Below, in pieces: positions 48,860 through 60,100 of a stretch of DNA of 64,000 bases. Both the position numbers and the translations under genes were made by a program. How positions within the stretch are numbered: position 1 is the stretch's first letter; every line of letters starts with the position of its first letter. The stretch is from Eleginops maclovinus. Lineage: Eukaryota; Chordata; Actinopteri; Perciformes; Eleginopidae. The stretch covers positions 8,418,795-8,482,794 of the forward strand of contig NC_086354.1 of NCBI RefSeq assembly GCF_036324505.1. Direction: 5' to 3'. The notes under the pieces are model-generated. The model saw only the letters and a program-made list of their open reading frames with translations. It was not told where the DNA came from and did no database searches.

Positions 48860-50800
48860 ACATTTCATCACGGCATTGCAAAACACAAACAACCCTTGTT
48901 GAATCATTATCAACAACATAAATCCATCCACATCTTCAAATCAAAGAATTGTACAATTCATAAGTTTGTAGGAATTCTTCAGCACACGTAAGAGTTGTAA
49001 AATCTTTTAAAAGAGGTTACATTATTCACTTTGAACTATGTTTATTTGTTGTTAATTTTGCTAAGAATTAGATGAGAAGATCAGAAGCAATCTCATTTGT
49101 GCACGTCAAATAAAAGACCATTATAACACAGCCAAAGAAAATTATAACACAGCCTGAATATATAATGTTTTTCAACCTGCTGCCAATCCTTATTTTAAGC
49201 TACGTCAGCTGCTGATACAGTATCTTATCAATACACAAATCCTCCATTCGAGAGAACTACCATCGATCGTCTCATAACTCTTGTCAAGAGGGTTTATTAG
49301 AGAATGATGAACTATTCCTTCAACCATATCGACATTCAATTGTCTTTATTCCTTTTTCTTTGGCCATTTCTATGAAGAATCATTACGTTTTGTGTGTTGT
49401 GGCTATTTTTCGATCCTGCTAAGTTCAGAAAAGGTCAGAGGAACTAGTTTATTATTTAACAGAGAAGTGTCAATACAGTGCATACCAGAAATATTGTCAC
49501 TGACACTCCTTGACACAGGGGCTTGCAGTAGGCGTACTGTACATCTGCAGTGCAATGGAGCACTTTATTGTGTGTTTCACCCGTTCTCTGTTAAAAAAAG
49601 TTAAACCCAAAAAACACGTTTCTTCAAACATGTCTCCCATAGCCAGGAAGTTTCCTTTGGCCTGCTGCTTGCTGTTTGGTTTCCCACGTACAGTGTAAGT
49701 GCCAGAACCCAGTCCCATCTGTTATGCTCAGATACTCAGCGAACCCAGGTCACCTTTGTGTTTCCTCTCACGCCCACTCCTCTGCAGAAGCAGCAAAAGT
49801 AGCCCGCACCATTAATCACACTGGTTTGACACCAGTGTGAACCAAGATGAACAATAAGACTGGTAAATAGTACACATTTTTCAAAATACAAATAGTCATG
49901 ACAAAAGTGTAATGCATGGCTGCAAACTGCAATTCTTATACAATATGTCATTTTTACAAATACCACTGTGGAAAATGTATTCACAAAATCCTTGGGGAAC
50001 CCTTCATACATTTCCCATATGAAGGGGCTTGTCCACATTTATTGTACACAATTTGACTAGTCGTAGCAGGAAAAGCAGGTGTAACTCATGTCTGTGCTCC
50101 AGCTCCAGTAAGTCATTTTTGTAAGCCACCATACACTAACACCTTGATTGAACAGTAGATAACACAAATTATTGTATCTAATACATTATAACACACACAC
50201 TTTTGTTTAAATAACATTATAAAATGCACTTTCATGAATTCACAAACTGTCAATCACAAGGTAGTGGAGCACTAAGCAGTGGTTCCCAAACTTTTTTTAA
50301 TGGGACACCTTTTTCTATCAATGAGTAATATTAAGTAACATATTTCATGGATATATCATATTACATACAATGAATGATAGTACAGATCAACTGATAAAAC
50401 TACATTCATGCAAATATAAACTGCAGGAAGTCTGTGTAAAATGCTGTTTAGCCATGGTGCCACTTTGCAAGTCTTATTATCCTAACATAGAGTACTTACA
50501 GGCTGACAGAGTTTCATTAAATCTCAGCGGGTATGATGAAACCATTTTACCTTGAAGACAGGAGATGGCAAGTATCTTCTGTTTTCCCTAGTGATGACGA
50601 TTTCCTTAGTTTCTCATACACTACTTGACATCCTCATGATCTTGTGTCAAACCACAAAAAGATTCCATGGCAACGTTAGTCATGCACACTGTTTACCTCA
50701 TTGGGTGGCTGGCTCTTCTGAAGAACATTCGGCTGAGTAAATGCTCTTGACCGTCATCACAAGAATACAATCACAAATTCCTTTTGTTCAGATGGTTTTA
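48860..50800. other. Intergenic DNA, no gene seen
   Basis: About 2 kb of AT-rich sequence with short open frames only. I see no exon with splice sites, no repeat with clear ends and no RNA gene. Confidence 0.45.
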
Positions 50801-50963
50801 AATTTCAACTTTACTAGATGAGAGGTCACAATGGCTTTTTCCTCTGAGGTTTCTGAACAGAGGAGAACCAAACGTGGGCAGGGCCAGTTTCAGATCCTGT
50901 TAACTTTAGAGATCACAAAAACATTTGCAGAGGATTTCCTTGAGATGGGGTTCAACCTTGAAT

Positions 50964-51245
50964 CATTAACACAAATCAAACTTTAGTTTTATTTTATTTT
51001 TAGGGAACAACTATACTTTTATAGCTTAAATATACAAAATTGTTTATAATACGGGAGTGATCGTACAAATTGATGACCTTTATACGCAGATATTTACAGG
51101 TACACAGCTACTATGCACTGGTTAATGGCAGACTTGGTTCTACCATTACAAGAAAATGAGTTACTGCTACTGAGTATTTTAGTAAAGGTCCTAAAAAAAT
51201 GTATTTCAGTGTACTAAAAGTAATTGAACATATTATGTACAAAAT
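50964..51245. repeat. Source-like copy of the 281-bp segment
   Basis: Partner of 48459-48739. Here the segment is continuous with the rest of tandem unit 1, so this is probably the parental locus. Confidence 0.8.
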
Positions 51246-51717
51246 TTTGCAGGGTAGGTTATACCAAATCTTTGTAATAGTTGAAGACATTTGGTGATCA
51301 CATTAAGACTCACATCACATTCAAAGTAACATTAAATGCTTTTCCTCCTGCAATGCACTTACTACTACCACTACCCTCCTGTATTGACCTCTTAGCTTTC
51401 TGATCAGATGGAAACCCAAAAGGTGCAGGGGATTGTACATGTCCTGTAAAGTTTTAGAGATCCCAAAAACATAGATAGGGACTTTCCTAAAGATGAGGTT
51501 CATCAGCAAATCTTAAACATGATTCAAACTGTGGTTGCAGTTTATTTTTTGTAATTATACTGTATATGTTTAGTTGGAACTCACAAAAAGTTCTATTATA
51601 TGGCAATTATATTACAACTTTCCCATCTTTATAGGTAGACATTTACAGATACACAGCTACTTTGCAATGTTTTATGAAGTTCTCAGTTCTAGCAATACAA
51701 GAGTAAAGAAATACTCC

Positions 51718-52222
51718 ATCCATCCATCCATCTTCTCCCGCTTTTCCGTCAGGGTCGCGGAGGTAACAGCTCCAGCAGAGAGCCCCAAACTTTCCTTTCC
51801 CTGGCCACATCAACCAGCTCTGACTGGGGGATTCCAAGGCGCTCCCAGGCCAGCGAAGAGATATAATCCCTCCACCTGGTCCTAGGTCTACCCCTCGGTC
51901 TCTTCCCAGCTGGACGTGATTGGAACACCTCCCTAGGGAGGCGCCCAGGTGGCATCCTTACTAGGTGCCCGAACCACCTCAACTGACTCCTTTCTACGCG
52001 AAGGGGCAGCAGTTCTACTCCGAGTCCCTCCCGGATGACAGAACTTCTCACCTTATCCCTAAGGGAGGTGCCAGCCACCCTGCGGAGAAATCCCATTTCG
52101 GCCGCTTGTATCCGCGATCTCGTTCTTTCGGTCATGACCCATCCTTCATGACCATAGGTGAGGGTAGGAACGAAGATGGCCCGGTAGACAGAGAGCTTTG
52201 CCAGACAGATGCTCTGCGACAG
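51718..52222 (-). mobile_element. Rex3/RTE-like LINE, 5'-truncated
   Basis: The 3' end of a non-LTR retrotransposon. The minus-strand frame, open from about 52222 to 51749, reads ICLAKLSVYRAIFVPTLTYG, then MTERTRSRIQAAEMGFLRRV, RWFGHLVRMPPGRLPREVF and GRPRTRWRDYISSLAW. This is the C-terminal part of a reverse-transcriptase polyprotein, beyond the catalytic motifs. It ends in (GATG)n repeats (51718-51731), the tail type of Rex3. The 5' end is missing, as is usual for LINE insertions, so it cannot move by itself. Confidence 0.85.
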
Positions 52223-52370
52223 ATAATTTAAGAAAAAGTTCCTAAAAGTACAAAAATGTTGTAATCAAAATGCACCCACAGTACCGGAAATAAAAGTACA
52301 TATTGGCCCAAATGGCCTATTTCAGATTGATGTATTTTAGGACTGAATTACAAATGATTTTATAGTGTTG

Positions 52371-52490
52371 AAAAGGGGCTCTATTATGCATTTTTGGGTT
52401 TACCCTGTAGTGTGTTATAGGTTTTTGTGCATGTTGATGTTCTGCAATGGCTAAAATCCCAAAGATCCTCTAGGAATTTCTCCAATATTA
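52371..52490. mobile_element. Fragment of the MITE-like family seen at 25285
   Basis: It starts AAAAGGGGCTCTATTATGC and continues with TTTTTGTGCATGTTGATG and CTGCAATGGCTAAAATCCC. Only the left portion is present. It is nested in tandem unit 2. Confidence 0.45.
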
Positions 52491-53018
52491 GAAAAATAAA
52501 GCACTTAAAGAACATTAATGAAAAAATGTCACTGAAAAATCTCATTTTTTAAAATAAAACCTGAATTTGATAAGTTATCAGATATCTGTAGTAAAAAGTG
52601 ATAAAGGAACAAAGAACTGAAACGAGTAGTTCAAAATTGTGCAGGGTAGGGTATGTGTATCAAATCTTTGTATAATAGCTGGTGATCACATTTTGACCCA
52701 CAACGCATTCAAGCTAATAATTATCCTCCAGCAATCCTCTGACTGCCTCCACTCCCTTCCTGTATTGGCAAAATGAGTCGGAATATTACGCAACACTCGT
52801 TCCTCCTTCAGTGTCTCTCTCCTCATGTGTATGTGTTATAATCATCATGCATTCTACACTACACACTACGTGCGCATTTACTCAGCGCACCCATATCCCA
52901 GTCGACGCAACCCGACCTCGTGGTGGGATAAGGAAACTTGAGCAAATACAGGATGGGGTGGGCTGGTCTGCGAGGAAGAGAGGGGTGTGTCAGTTTAAAC
53001 CACATTCCATGACAGCCA

Positions 53019-53024
53019 TATAAA
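53019..53024 (+). promoter_or_regulatory. tgm1: TATA box of tgm1
   Basis: TATAAA in the context CCATATAAATG, about 30 bp upstream of the inferred start of a short noncoding exon that ends at a good splice donor (53117/53118). It fits a regulated, tissue-specific promoter. An AP-1-type TGAGTCA lies just inside the intron at 53127-53133; AP-1 is a known regulator of mammalian TGM1. Confidence 0.5.
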
Positions 53025-53049
53025 TGTTCGGATTCAACTTTCCAAAACT

Positions 53050-53117
53050 TTGAGGCTGAGACATACGAACCAACCTGACGTTCCATCGCTGATCCAAAGA
53101 GGAATACACAGATATAA
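53050..53117 (+). other. tgm1: Putative tgm1 noncoding exon 1
   Basis: The segment downstream of the TATA box ends ACACAGATATAAA before GTAAGA. It has no in-frame start leading into exon 2. Mammalian TGM1 also has an untranslated first exon. Its 5' limit is estimated from the TATA position. Confidence 0.45.
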
Positions 53118-56100
53118 AGTAAGATTTTGAGTCATACTCTAACCGTTATTTTCGTGGTGTTATGTGAAGTGTACTTGTAGCAGTGCGCGCATGACCTAAC
53201 GGGTTCTTCTTTCAGAGAGGGGAAAGTTTATCTTTCAGTTGCGTATTAGAGGATGATCCTCCTCAGAGAGAGGCTAAGATCCCTAGAGGACAGAAGTACA
53301 CATTTAGCGTATCAACTTAAAGAACCGTCATATCAAAACGTTTTATAGGCTTATAACAAGTCTAAGATAAGACTGTAAGCAATTTAACATCTGGTCTTAT
53401 TCCATAGGGTATTATTTGTTTTTATTGCAATTCGTCATCCTTCATTTTTCTCATGGTCTTGCCCTTTTGTTGAAAAAATCTAAACATGAGTTCCCATGAT
53501 TGGTTTCCATCAGTTCGTAAGAGAAAGTGTTCCCTTTATATCTCAAGAAGTTGTTTTGTTGTTTTTGAAAAGCTTTTTTTCATTGACCACATCAATTAGT
53601 TTTGTTTTTTATTTGTATTTCATGCTTTCACTGCAGCTGATTCCCTTTTACTTCAATATGAAGGATGTGCACTGCATATATTGATGTATTTGTTATGCAT
53701 GCGATGTGTGCTGTGACATTTCTGTATAAAATCAATTCATTAATTTGACACCATGGGGAAGCAAAATCACCAGACAAAAAAGGCCAGTCCTTTAAAGCCA
53801 CTGTTGTTGATTAGAAACAGTGACTTGAATTTAAAAAGCTTATCTTGGGGCCCAGAGGGCATGCCAGAGGTGCTGGCATGCCAACACAAACTGACTGAAG
53901 AGTCAGTGCAATGATCCAGAGGGAGAGGCCACAGCATAATGAAAGAAGTGATAAACGATAGGCAGGGGAGAAAAGATGAAGAACTAACTGTTGTTTCAAG
54001 CTTGGCTGTGTTACAAAACCATTTAAACTTGTGCATTAAAGACTGAGTGAAGAGCAGCCAAAAATGAAGCTTGTAGAATGGCTTTGCATGGTTTAAGAGG
54101 GTTGAGTGGATGACTGTAATTGGGCAATTTTAGGCCACGTAAAGTGCATTAGTGAGAAAACTTGCCATATTAAAGTCTGTGAAGACACATATTGACAACA
54201 GAACTGCCTGAAAAGCTTTTGTTTAGTTGGTACATTTGAAAATATTTCAAATATTTAAGAATATTTGATTATTTTATTCGCCCAATTTAAATTGTATCTT
54301 GCATTTTTATCTGCGCACAAATATAGTCAATTATTGTCTGAGTATGCAGGCAAAGGAATGGAAGCTCCATTGTTTTTAACACACTTAAATTAATTGCTGT
54401 GAATCTCAAATGTATTGATTCTTATCATGCTTATAACTTGATTTCAATGTACATGTTGGTTTCTTAAAACATATATAGAGGGTTGAGTGGATGACTGTAA
54501 TTGGTCAATATTAGGCCACATAAAGTGAGCGTGACTTTAGTTTTGGGTGGAGATCGTGTTGCAATGCAAACAGCTGACTCCATCCATTGTGAATGTCACA
54601 ATGATTATTAAAGTTTTGGCCAAATATGTAGAGGATATGGAAGCAGTTAAAGGGAGGGGAATGTTATCTGACCAGCAGATGAACTTAGGAAGTCCAGGAG
54701 CTGAAAAAATCCAAAGCAAACTCTAATATTTAGCAGACACAACAGATGGTGCACACACACACAGCCATCCTATACTTTCACATGGAGGTGCCCCTCCCTA
54801 ACACAACTCCCTCAGCTGTTTGCCCTTTTGAACTGCACCACATAACTTCACTATCACTGCATTTTTTACAAATCCAGTGTGCGAAGCCTGTTTGATACGG
54901 CTGTCCCATGCAAATATTTAACAATGAAATCGCTAAATAATGTTGCCATGCTTTATAAATGACTCTAACTGATGCTTGTCTGTATGAAATAGCTGCTCTA
55001 CCTTTCCTTAGATGATGCCTTGCATCACCCGTGCATCCTTTTTAGCTTAAGTTTGCGATCCAAATGCTAAAGTTTTATATTATAATGAGAAACATAGAGG
55101 TATGTGATATTTGCACATATGCTAACTAACCATTCAGTAAGCTACTCGCCTGAACTGATAATATCCAGTTATAGCTCCACCACACCCTAGGAATGGCAAT
55201 GTGTTTATCTTCTTCAACATTATTAGCTAACGTTAGCTTGTCAAATGTAACGTACAATAGCAGCCTAGTGTTACCTACATAAAATAAGATAAAATGTACT
55301 ATCCCCATGGATTAATAAAGGTAGAATAGCTACCTATGTTACTTGTTAGGGTTACAGTTAACGTCTTTGGACCTGAAATAATGTCTGTGACTTATTTCAG
55401 GTCACAGAAATTCTGGAGTCCCTTTAACAGAAGTCTGAAATGTTTATACATTTTAAAAGTAATCCAAACACTAATCTTTTGACTTATCAAAAGAGTTAGC
55501 GTTAATAAGCAAGCTATCTTTGGGAGGTCAATCTTACTTCCACCAAAAAATGCACTGTCCATAGTCAGAAAATATAATCATGCTTCTGTGAATCTCTATG
55601 TGACTTGCCAACTCATTTTTTTTCAAAAATGAAATCTTACAGGGCTGGATGGCCACCATGATTATTGTAAACTCTATAGGCTGGGTGTCGTACCATCCTG
55701 GAAAATTTGACAGGATCAGCATATGGTACAAATGTGGGCAGGGCCTATCAACCAAACATCTTTTATACATGTTTTATTTAAAAACAATGCAATTTCTTCT
55801 AATTAAACTACAGCTCATTACATGTTATGAGTGTTTTACTAGAGCTAACAAAAGTCCTATAGTACTTAAATGTCTTGGGTTGCCTCATACTGTTTTATTT
55901 TCATGTGCAGCAACATAGCCGTGTGGCTTTTATGATAAGAAGTTACAGATGTTTAGAAAAAGGAACGGACGGAAAGTTCCCCTCAACCTCCTTTCATAGT
56001 AACCACTTATTTTCGCTTGATGAAAAACATAATGTTGACATTTGCTGTACGTGAACATGATTTTAAAATCTGATGATGAGCAGAAAGAACAGGCTTATTT

Positions 56101-57172
56101 TCAATGTGACAAATGATCCAACTCCTTTGTGATTATTAGAGAACTGTATGAGGGAGGGGATGTGGCAGTGTGATAATTATGCTCATATGATCTGCAGTAC
56201 TGGACACTTACATCCACAGTCTATGTGCACGCACAGAGACACACACAAATTACATCATTCCACAACAGTTGGGGTGAGACAAATGGAATCCAGCTGCTAG
56301 TAGGAGGTAGGTTAGATTGCTCAGGGAGTGTAGCCGACAAGTACGAAAGGCTGAATTCCCCCGAATGCTTTGAGAAAGTCTGACGGCTGGGCAGAGTGAT
56401 ATTCTGGAATGTGGTAATTGTTGGAAAAAGTGAAAGAAATAGTGCATTTGCTGTTTCATGATGAGGAGATAGGAGAAAAGGGAGAAGTGGAACTGGAGAC
56501 TTTTTCTGTTGTATCAGGTTGTTATGGATGCAAAATCCTGGAGAAATGGAACATATTGTAGCACACTGCCAAAGACCTTACCGTGTGAACATTATGTGTT
56601 TTTGACTAGTTTGCAATGGTGTTGAGCTTACGACCTTCAACATTATTTGACCTTTGTTTTTTTTGCAGGCAGGTTTGGCTTATTTTTTTGTATCCAATCA
56701 CCCCAATAAAGATGTGGAAAAATTATGTTTTTGGGCCCTCACATCATTAAATTAAATCCTTCAGAGATTCAACAGCAGCATTTGTTTGCAGAAACAATGT
56801 AGGTATTACTCTGGAAAAACCACAATGCAGTCACAGTTTTCTTAAATGAGTGTTCCTTTTATGGAGAAAGGTTCCAATAAAAACTGTTCACAGCAAAATG
56901 TTTCGAAACATGATGAATAATACATAACTATTTGCATTGATAGATAACACAAGGGCAGTGTTTCCTAAGTCCACTAAATAGGTCCACAAGTGAACGGATC
57001 ACAAGATGATTAAAAGGATGTTTAAGATGGGAGCTAATCTGATAGATACCCATTATTGTGTTTTGTTTTCCTTAACACCATTTACTTTAGGGAAAGCGTT
57101 ATCACTTTTATGACCTATAATGGTATCTGCATACTCATTACGAAACTTAATCTTCCAAACATGTCTCCCTAG
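53118..57172. other. tgm1: tgm1 intron 1, about 4 kb, no gene seen
   Basis: Contains a 51-bp direct repeat (54096-54146 and 54477-54528) and a LINE-tail-like scrap near 55280. Open frames here are short and unsupported. The intron ends TGTCTCCCTAG before 57173. Confidence 0.45.
54096..54528. repeat. 51-bp direct repeat, two copies 381 bp apart
   Basis: AGAGGGTTGAGTGGATGACT occurs at 54096 and again at 54477. Each is followed by GTAATTGG-CAAT-TTAGGCCAC and TAAAGTG with about four differences. It is not part of a recognised element. Confidence 0.8.
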
Positions 57173-57173
57173 A

Positions 57174-60100
57174 ATGCCAGGTGAGCGATTGTCAGTAAGA
57201 GGCATGTCAGAGGTGGGGCGTTTCCCCGGAGCAGCCCCACCCACCAGGGTGGAGCTGACCATTCAGAAAGATGGGGAGAAGAAACAGGAAGAGGGAGGCT
57301 CTCGCCGCTGGTTCAAGAAGATGTGTCCATGCTGCTGTAAGCGCCAGAACAGCACCTATGATGTTACAGATAAGGTGGAATTTGTCAAACCCTCAGTCCC
57401 GACCCCGACCCCAACCCCGGAGCCTGCAAAGCTGACGGTTGAGAATGGAGAGGCTAAGGAAATGGAAGGTAATAATGTCACTAACATCACCCCTACAAAT
57501 CCTCATGCGGACACATACTTACATTTTGACCTTCTTTCAGAAGTGAAGTTGTCAGTGTGTACTGTGGACCTGCTGAGCTCCAAGACGGGTCAGAACAGAA
57601 AGGAGCATCACACTGACCTGTTTCAGGAGGATGAGATGATCATCCGCAGAGGACAGACCTTCCAGATAGAACTTGAGCTCAACAGGCCCTTCAGTGCTGA
57701 CAATGACCAGCTGCACCTGGACCTGAAAACAGGTATGAAACGGATTGACAGTATCTATAGACGCATGTCCTCATACCTTAACAGAATCTAAAATGAATAT
57801 GATAAAGAAAGGTCATCAGTATGATCTTTAGGGTAGGAGGGTTTAAGATTACAGTACACTAGTAACTTTAGTAATAATCAGCTGGCATCACATATCGTTG
57901 TGGTTTGCATCAAGTTCCCTCCTGGAAATAAACAGGATAAATTATACATACAACTCAGGAAGTAAAACAATAAGGCAAAGCAAAGCATTACACCATAACT
58001 AAGTCAATATGTTGAAAAAACCTTAAGGGCCAACGGTTTTATTTATTTGGGAGATTCACAAGGGAGTTTCTTTTATAAAAAAAAGAGGAAAAAAAGGTGG
58101 CAGCAAAAGCAAAGAGACCCGCACTTCAAATTGATACAATGAGCCAAGCTCCAAAAACTGCATCCCACATTTCTCATAAAGCAATTCACAGGGGTTTAGT
58201 TAGACCCACCCAGTCTAGTAAATGCCTACTTTTTCACATTCAAACCCCAAGTATGTTGATCCTCAGTTTTTCCCAACCACAGGGTTTCTTTCAGCATAAT
58301 TCAGGGGTCATGTGGATAGTAGAGTACATCAATTAACTGGAAAAGTCAGAAATTCTATTTTTAAAAAGAGTAATATTCTCATATTTAGTGAATAATGTAT
58401 TTAGTTATTACATAATCATAATCTTTTTTTTAAATTCTGAGATTATAGTCACAAAACAGAGTCAAATTCAGAAATATATACATTTACAATCAATTCTGAA
58501 TACAATCTGAGAAAAGCAATCATTTACCACATTAACAAATCTCAAACACATTTTTCATACGTCTCTATAATCCTCTTCCTTATATTAGTACTTTCCATAA
58601 TAAAAACTTCGGAGTCTCCAGTTGTCGTGTGAAACCCAGAGAAATTATAGACTGACTCAAAACAAAGCATAGGAAATCTGCTTAAAATGCCACGCATAGA
58701 TTTCACATTTAAATCGAGCAGCAGTTCAAACATAGCTGCAGCACAAGTTTTGGATTCCATCCATCTTCCCACAGTGTTTACAGCTTCCAGACTACTGGAC
58801 ACTGGACACCTCGCTCTGGTATTTACAGGCCTCATACAACAACCATCCACTGCACACTTGGGATTAAATGGCCCTTAGATCACCAAAGAGAGACTTGTTT
58901 CCGTCACTGCTGCTTAGAGAACTGCTAGTCACGTAGAAGGATTTGCGCAGATAGCTATTGGAGCCATCCACATTCGACAGGCTACGATTACCTTTGCTTT
59001 CACAGTCCCTTTGGTTGCAAGAACGTTTAAAGCACAGCACTAAAAGCTGGGATATGTATTGTAGTATCACTCTAAGCTGTTATTTTGTTCAACCTGGATG
59101 GTGTATAACGATACAGAGTCAATTTTCCACAAAGGTGAGGTCAATTGGGTCGAAAACAGAGTGTTTTTCATTGATTTCCTTTTGTACGAGTCCCCAAGAA
59201 GTCTTAGCTGAGGTCGGCTAGAGAACAATGGTTTCTTGATAAACTATACTTGCTTGGGCAAATGGCAACTAAAGCCCAGCACGGTGACACAAAGCAAATA
59301 ACGCACAGGAAAGCCACCAACAAGTCTTAAACCTGTTAGAACTCAATTTTAAGAGATAGTTTGCACAAAGTTGTTTTCCTAGTTTGTTAGTCAAGCAACA
59401 AAGTACGTAAAAAGTAAAATCCAAGCTTGTAAAACACAAACAGATGTGCTTGGCTTTCTGCAGAGATGTGTGTGTATGTGCAATGTCAGAAATGTTGTTT
59501 ACTAAGAGAAACCATGCCCAGGAGGGTGAAGGGCTGTGATGCATAACTGGTTTGCAGTTGGCATGGTTGCGTCATCCACTGTGGCAAAAGACTATGACGT
59601 GAATAATCAAGTTCACTACTTTTCCAGCTATATGTGGCAATGAAATCCTTCTAATGCCTCTTATGCTCTCTAACCTTATTTAAATAAAAGATTTCAAGGA
59701 TATCTGAACATTGGAAGCATTGAAAAGCACATTGTTCAGCTGCACAACAGCTTTATGGTAGCTCTAGTGGTTCATAGCAAATCAGTTGCATGTATTTAAT
59801 TTGAATATCCACATATTGCACATTAGTTTAAGGACTACTGAATATGGTACAGTAGAATAATAGTAGCACAAAAGTGTTGTAATATATATTGGCCTTTGTT
59901 TATGAAAACGTTTTCTTTTGATTTCTTACTGGAATAATGCTACAATTTGACTCAAATAAAACCTGTGTGCTGTAGGTCCCCTGCCCCTGGTGTCCAAAGG
60001 CACCCATGTCATCGTCCCGCTGGTGGATCACCTGGAGGATGAACGCTGGGAGGCCAAGATTGTAGAGCAGAACGGCAACAAGATCAAGCTGTCCGTCAAC

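Larger units (their letters stand above)
50840..52765. repeat. Old ~550-bp tandem duplication with nested insertions
   Basis: Unit 1 (about 50840-51385) and unit 2 (about 51385-52765) share ordered landmarks: TTTAGAGATC-CAAAAACAT (50906 and 51453), ACAGCTACT-TGCA, CAGGGTAGG-TAT and CTCCTGTATTG or TTCCTGTATTG. Unit 2 is interrupted by a LINE fragment (51718-52222) and a MITE-like fragment (52371-52490). Divergence between units is substantial, so this duplication predates the copy at 48459. Confidence 0.7.

Noticed and set aside
48605..48931. 108-codon minus-strand frame containing NQWRGSFTVCYAGADLCPAV
   Set aside because: The open stretch coincides with the duplicated 117-bp element and the same peptide recurs at 48228-48467. 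There are no splice sites and no family match, so it is treated as a repeat and not a gene.
57120..57173. Upstream in-frame ATG for tgm1 at 57120
   Set aside because: A good acceptor (TCTCCCTAG) lies between it and the ATG at 57174. The upstream residues do not resemble transglutaminases, so the downstream start was used.
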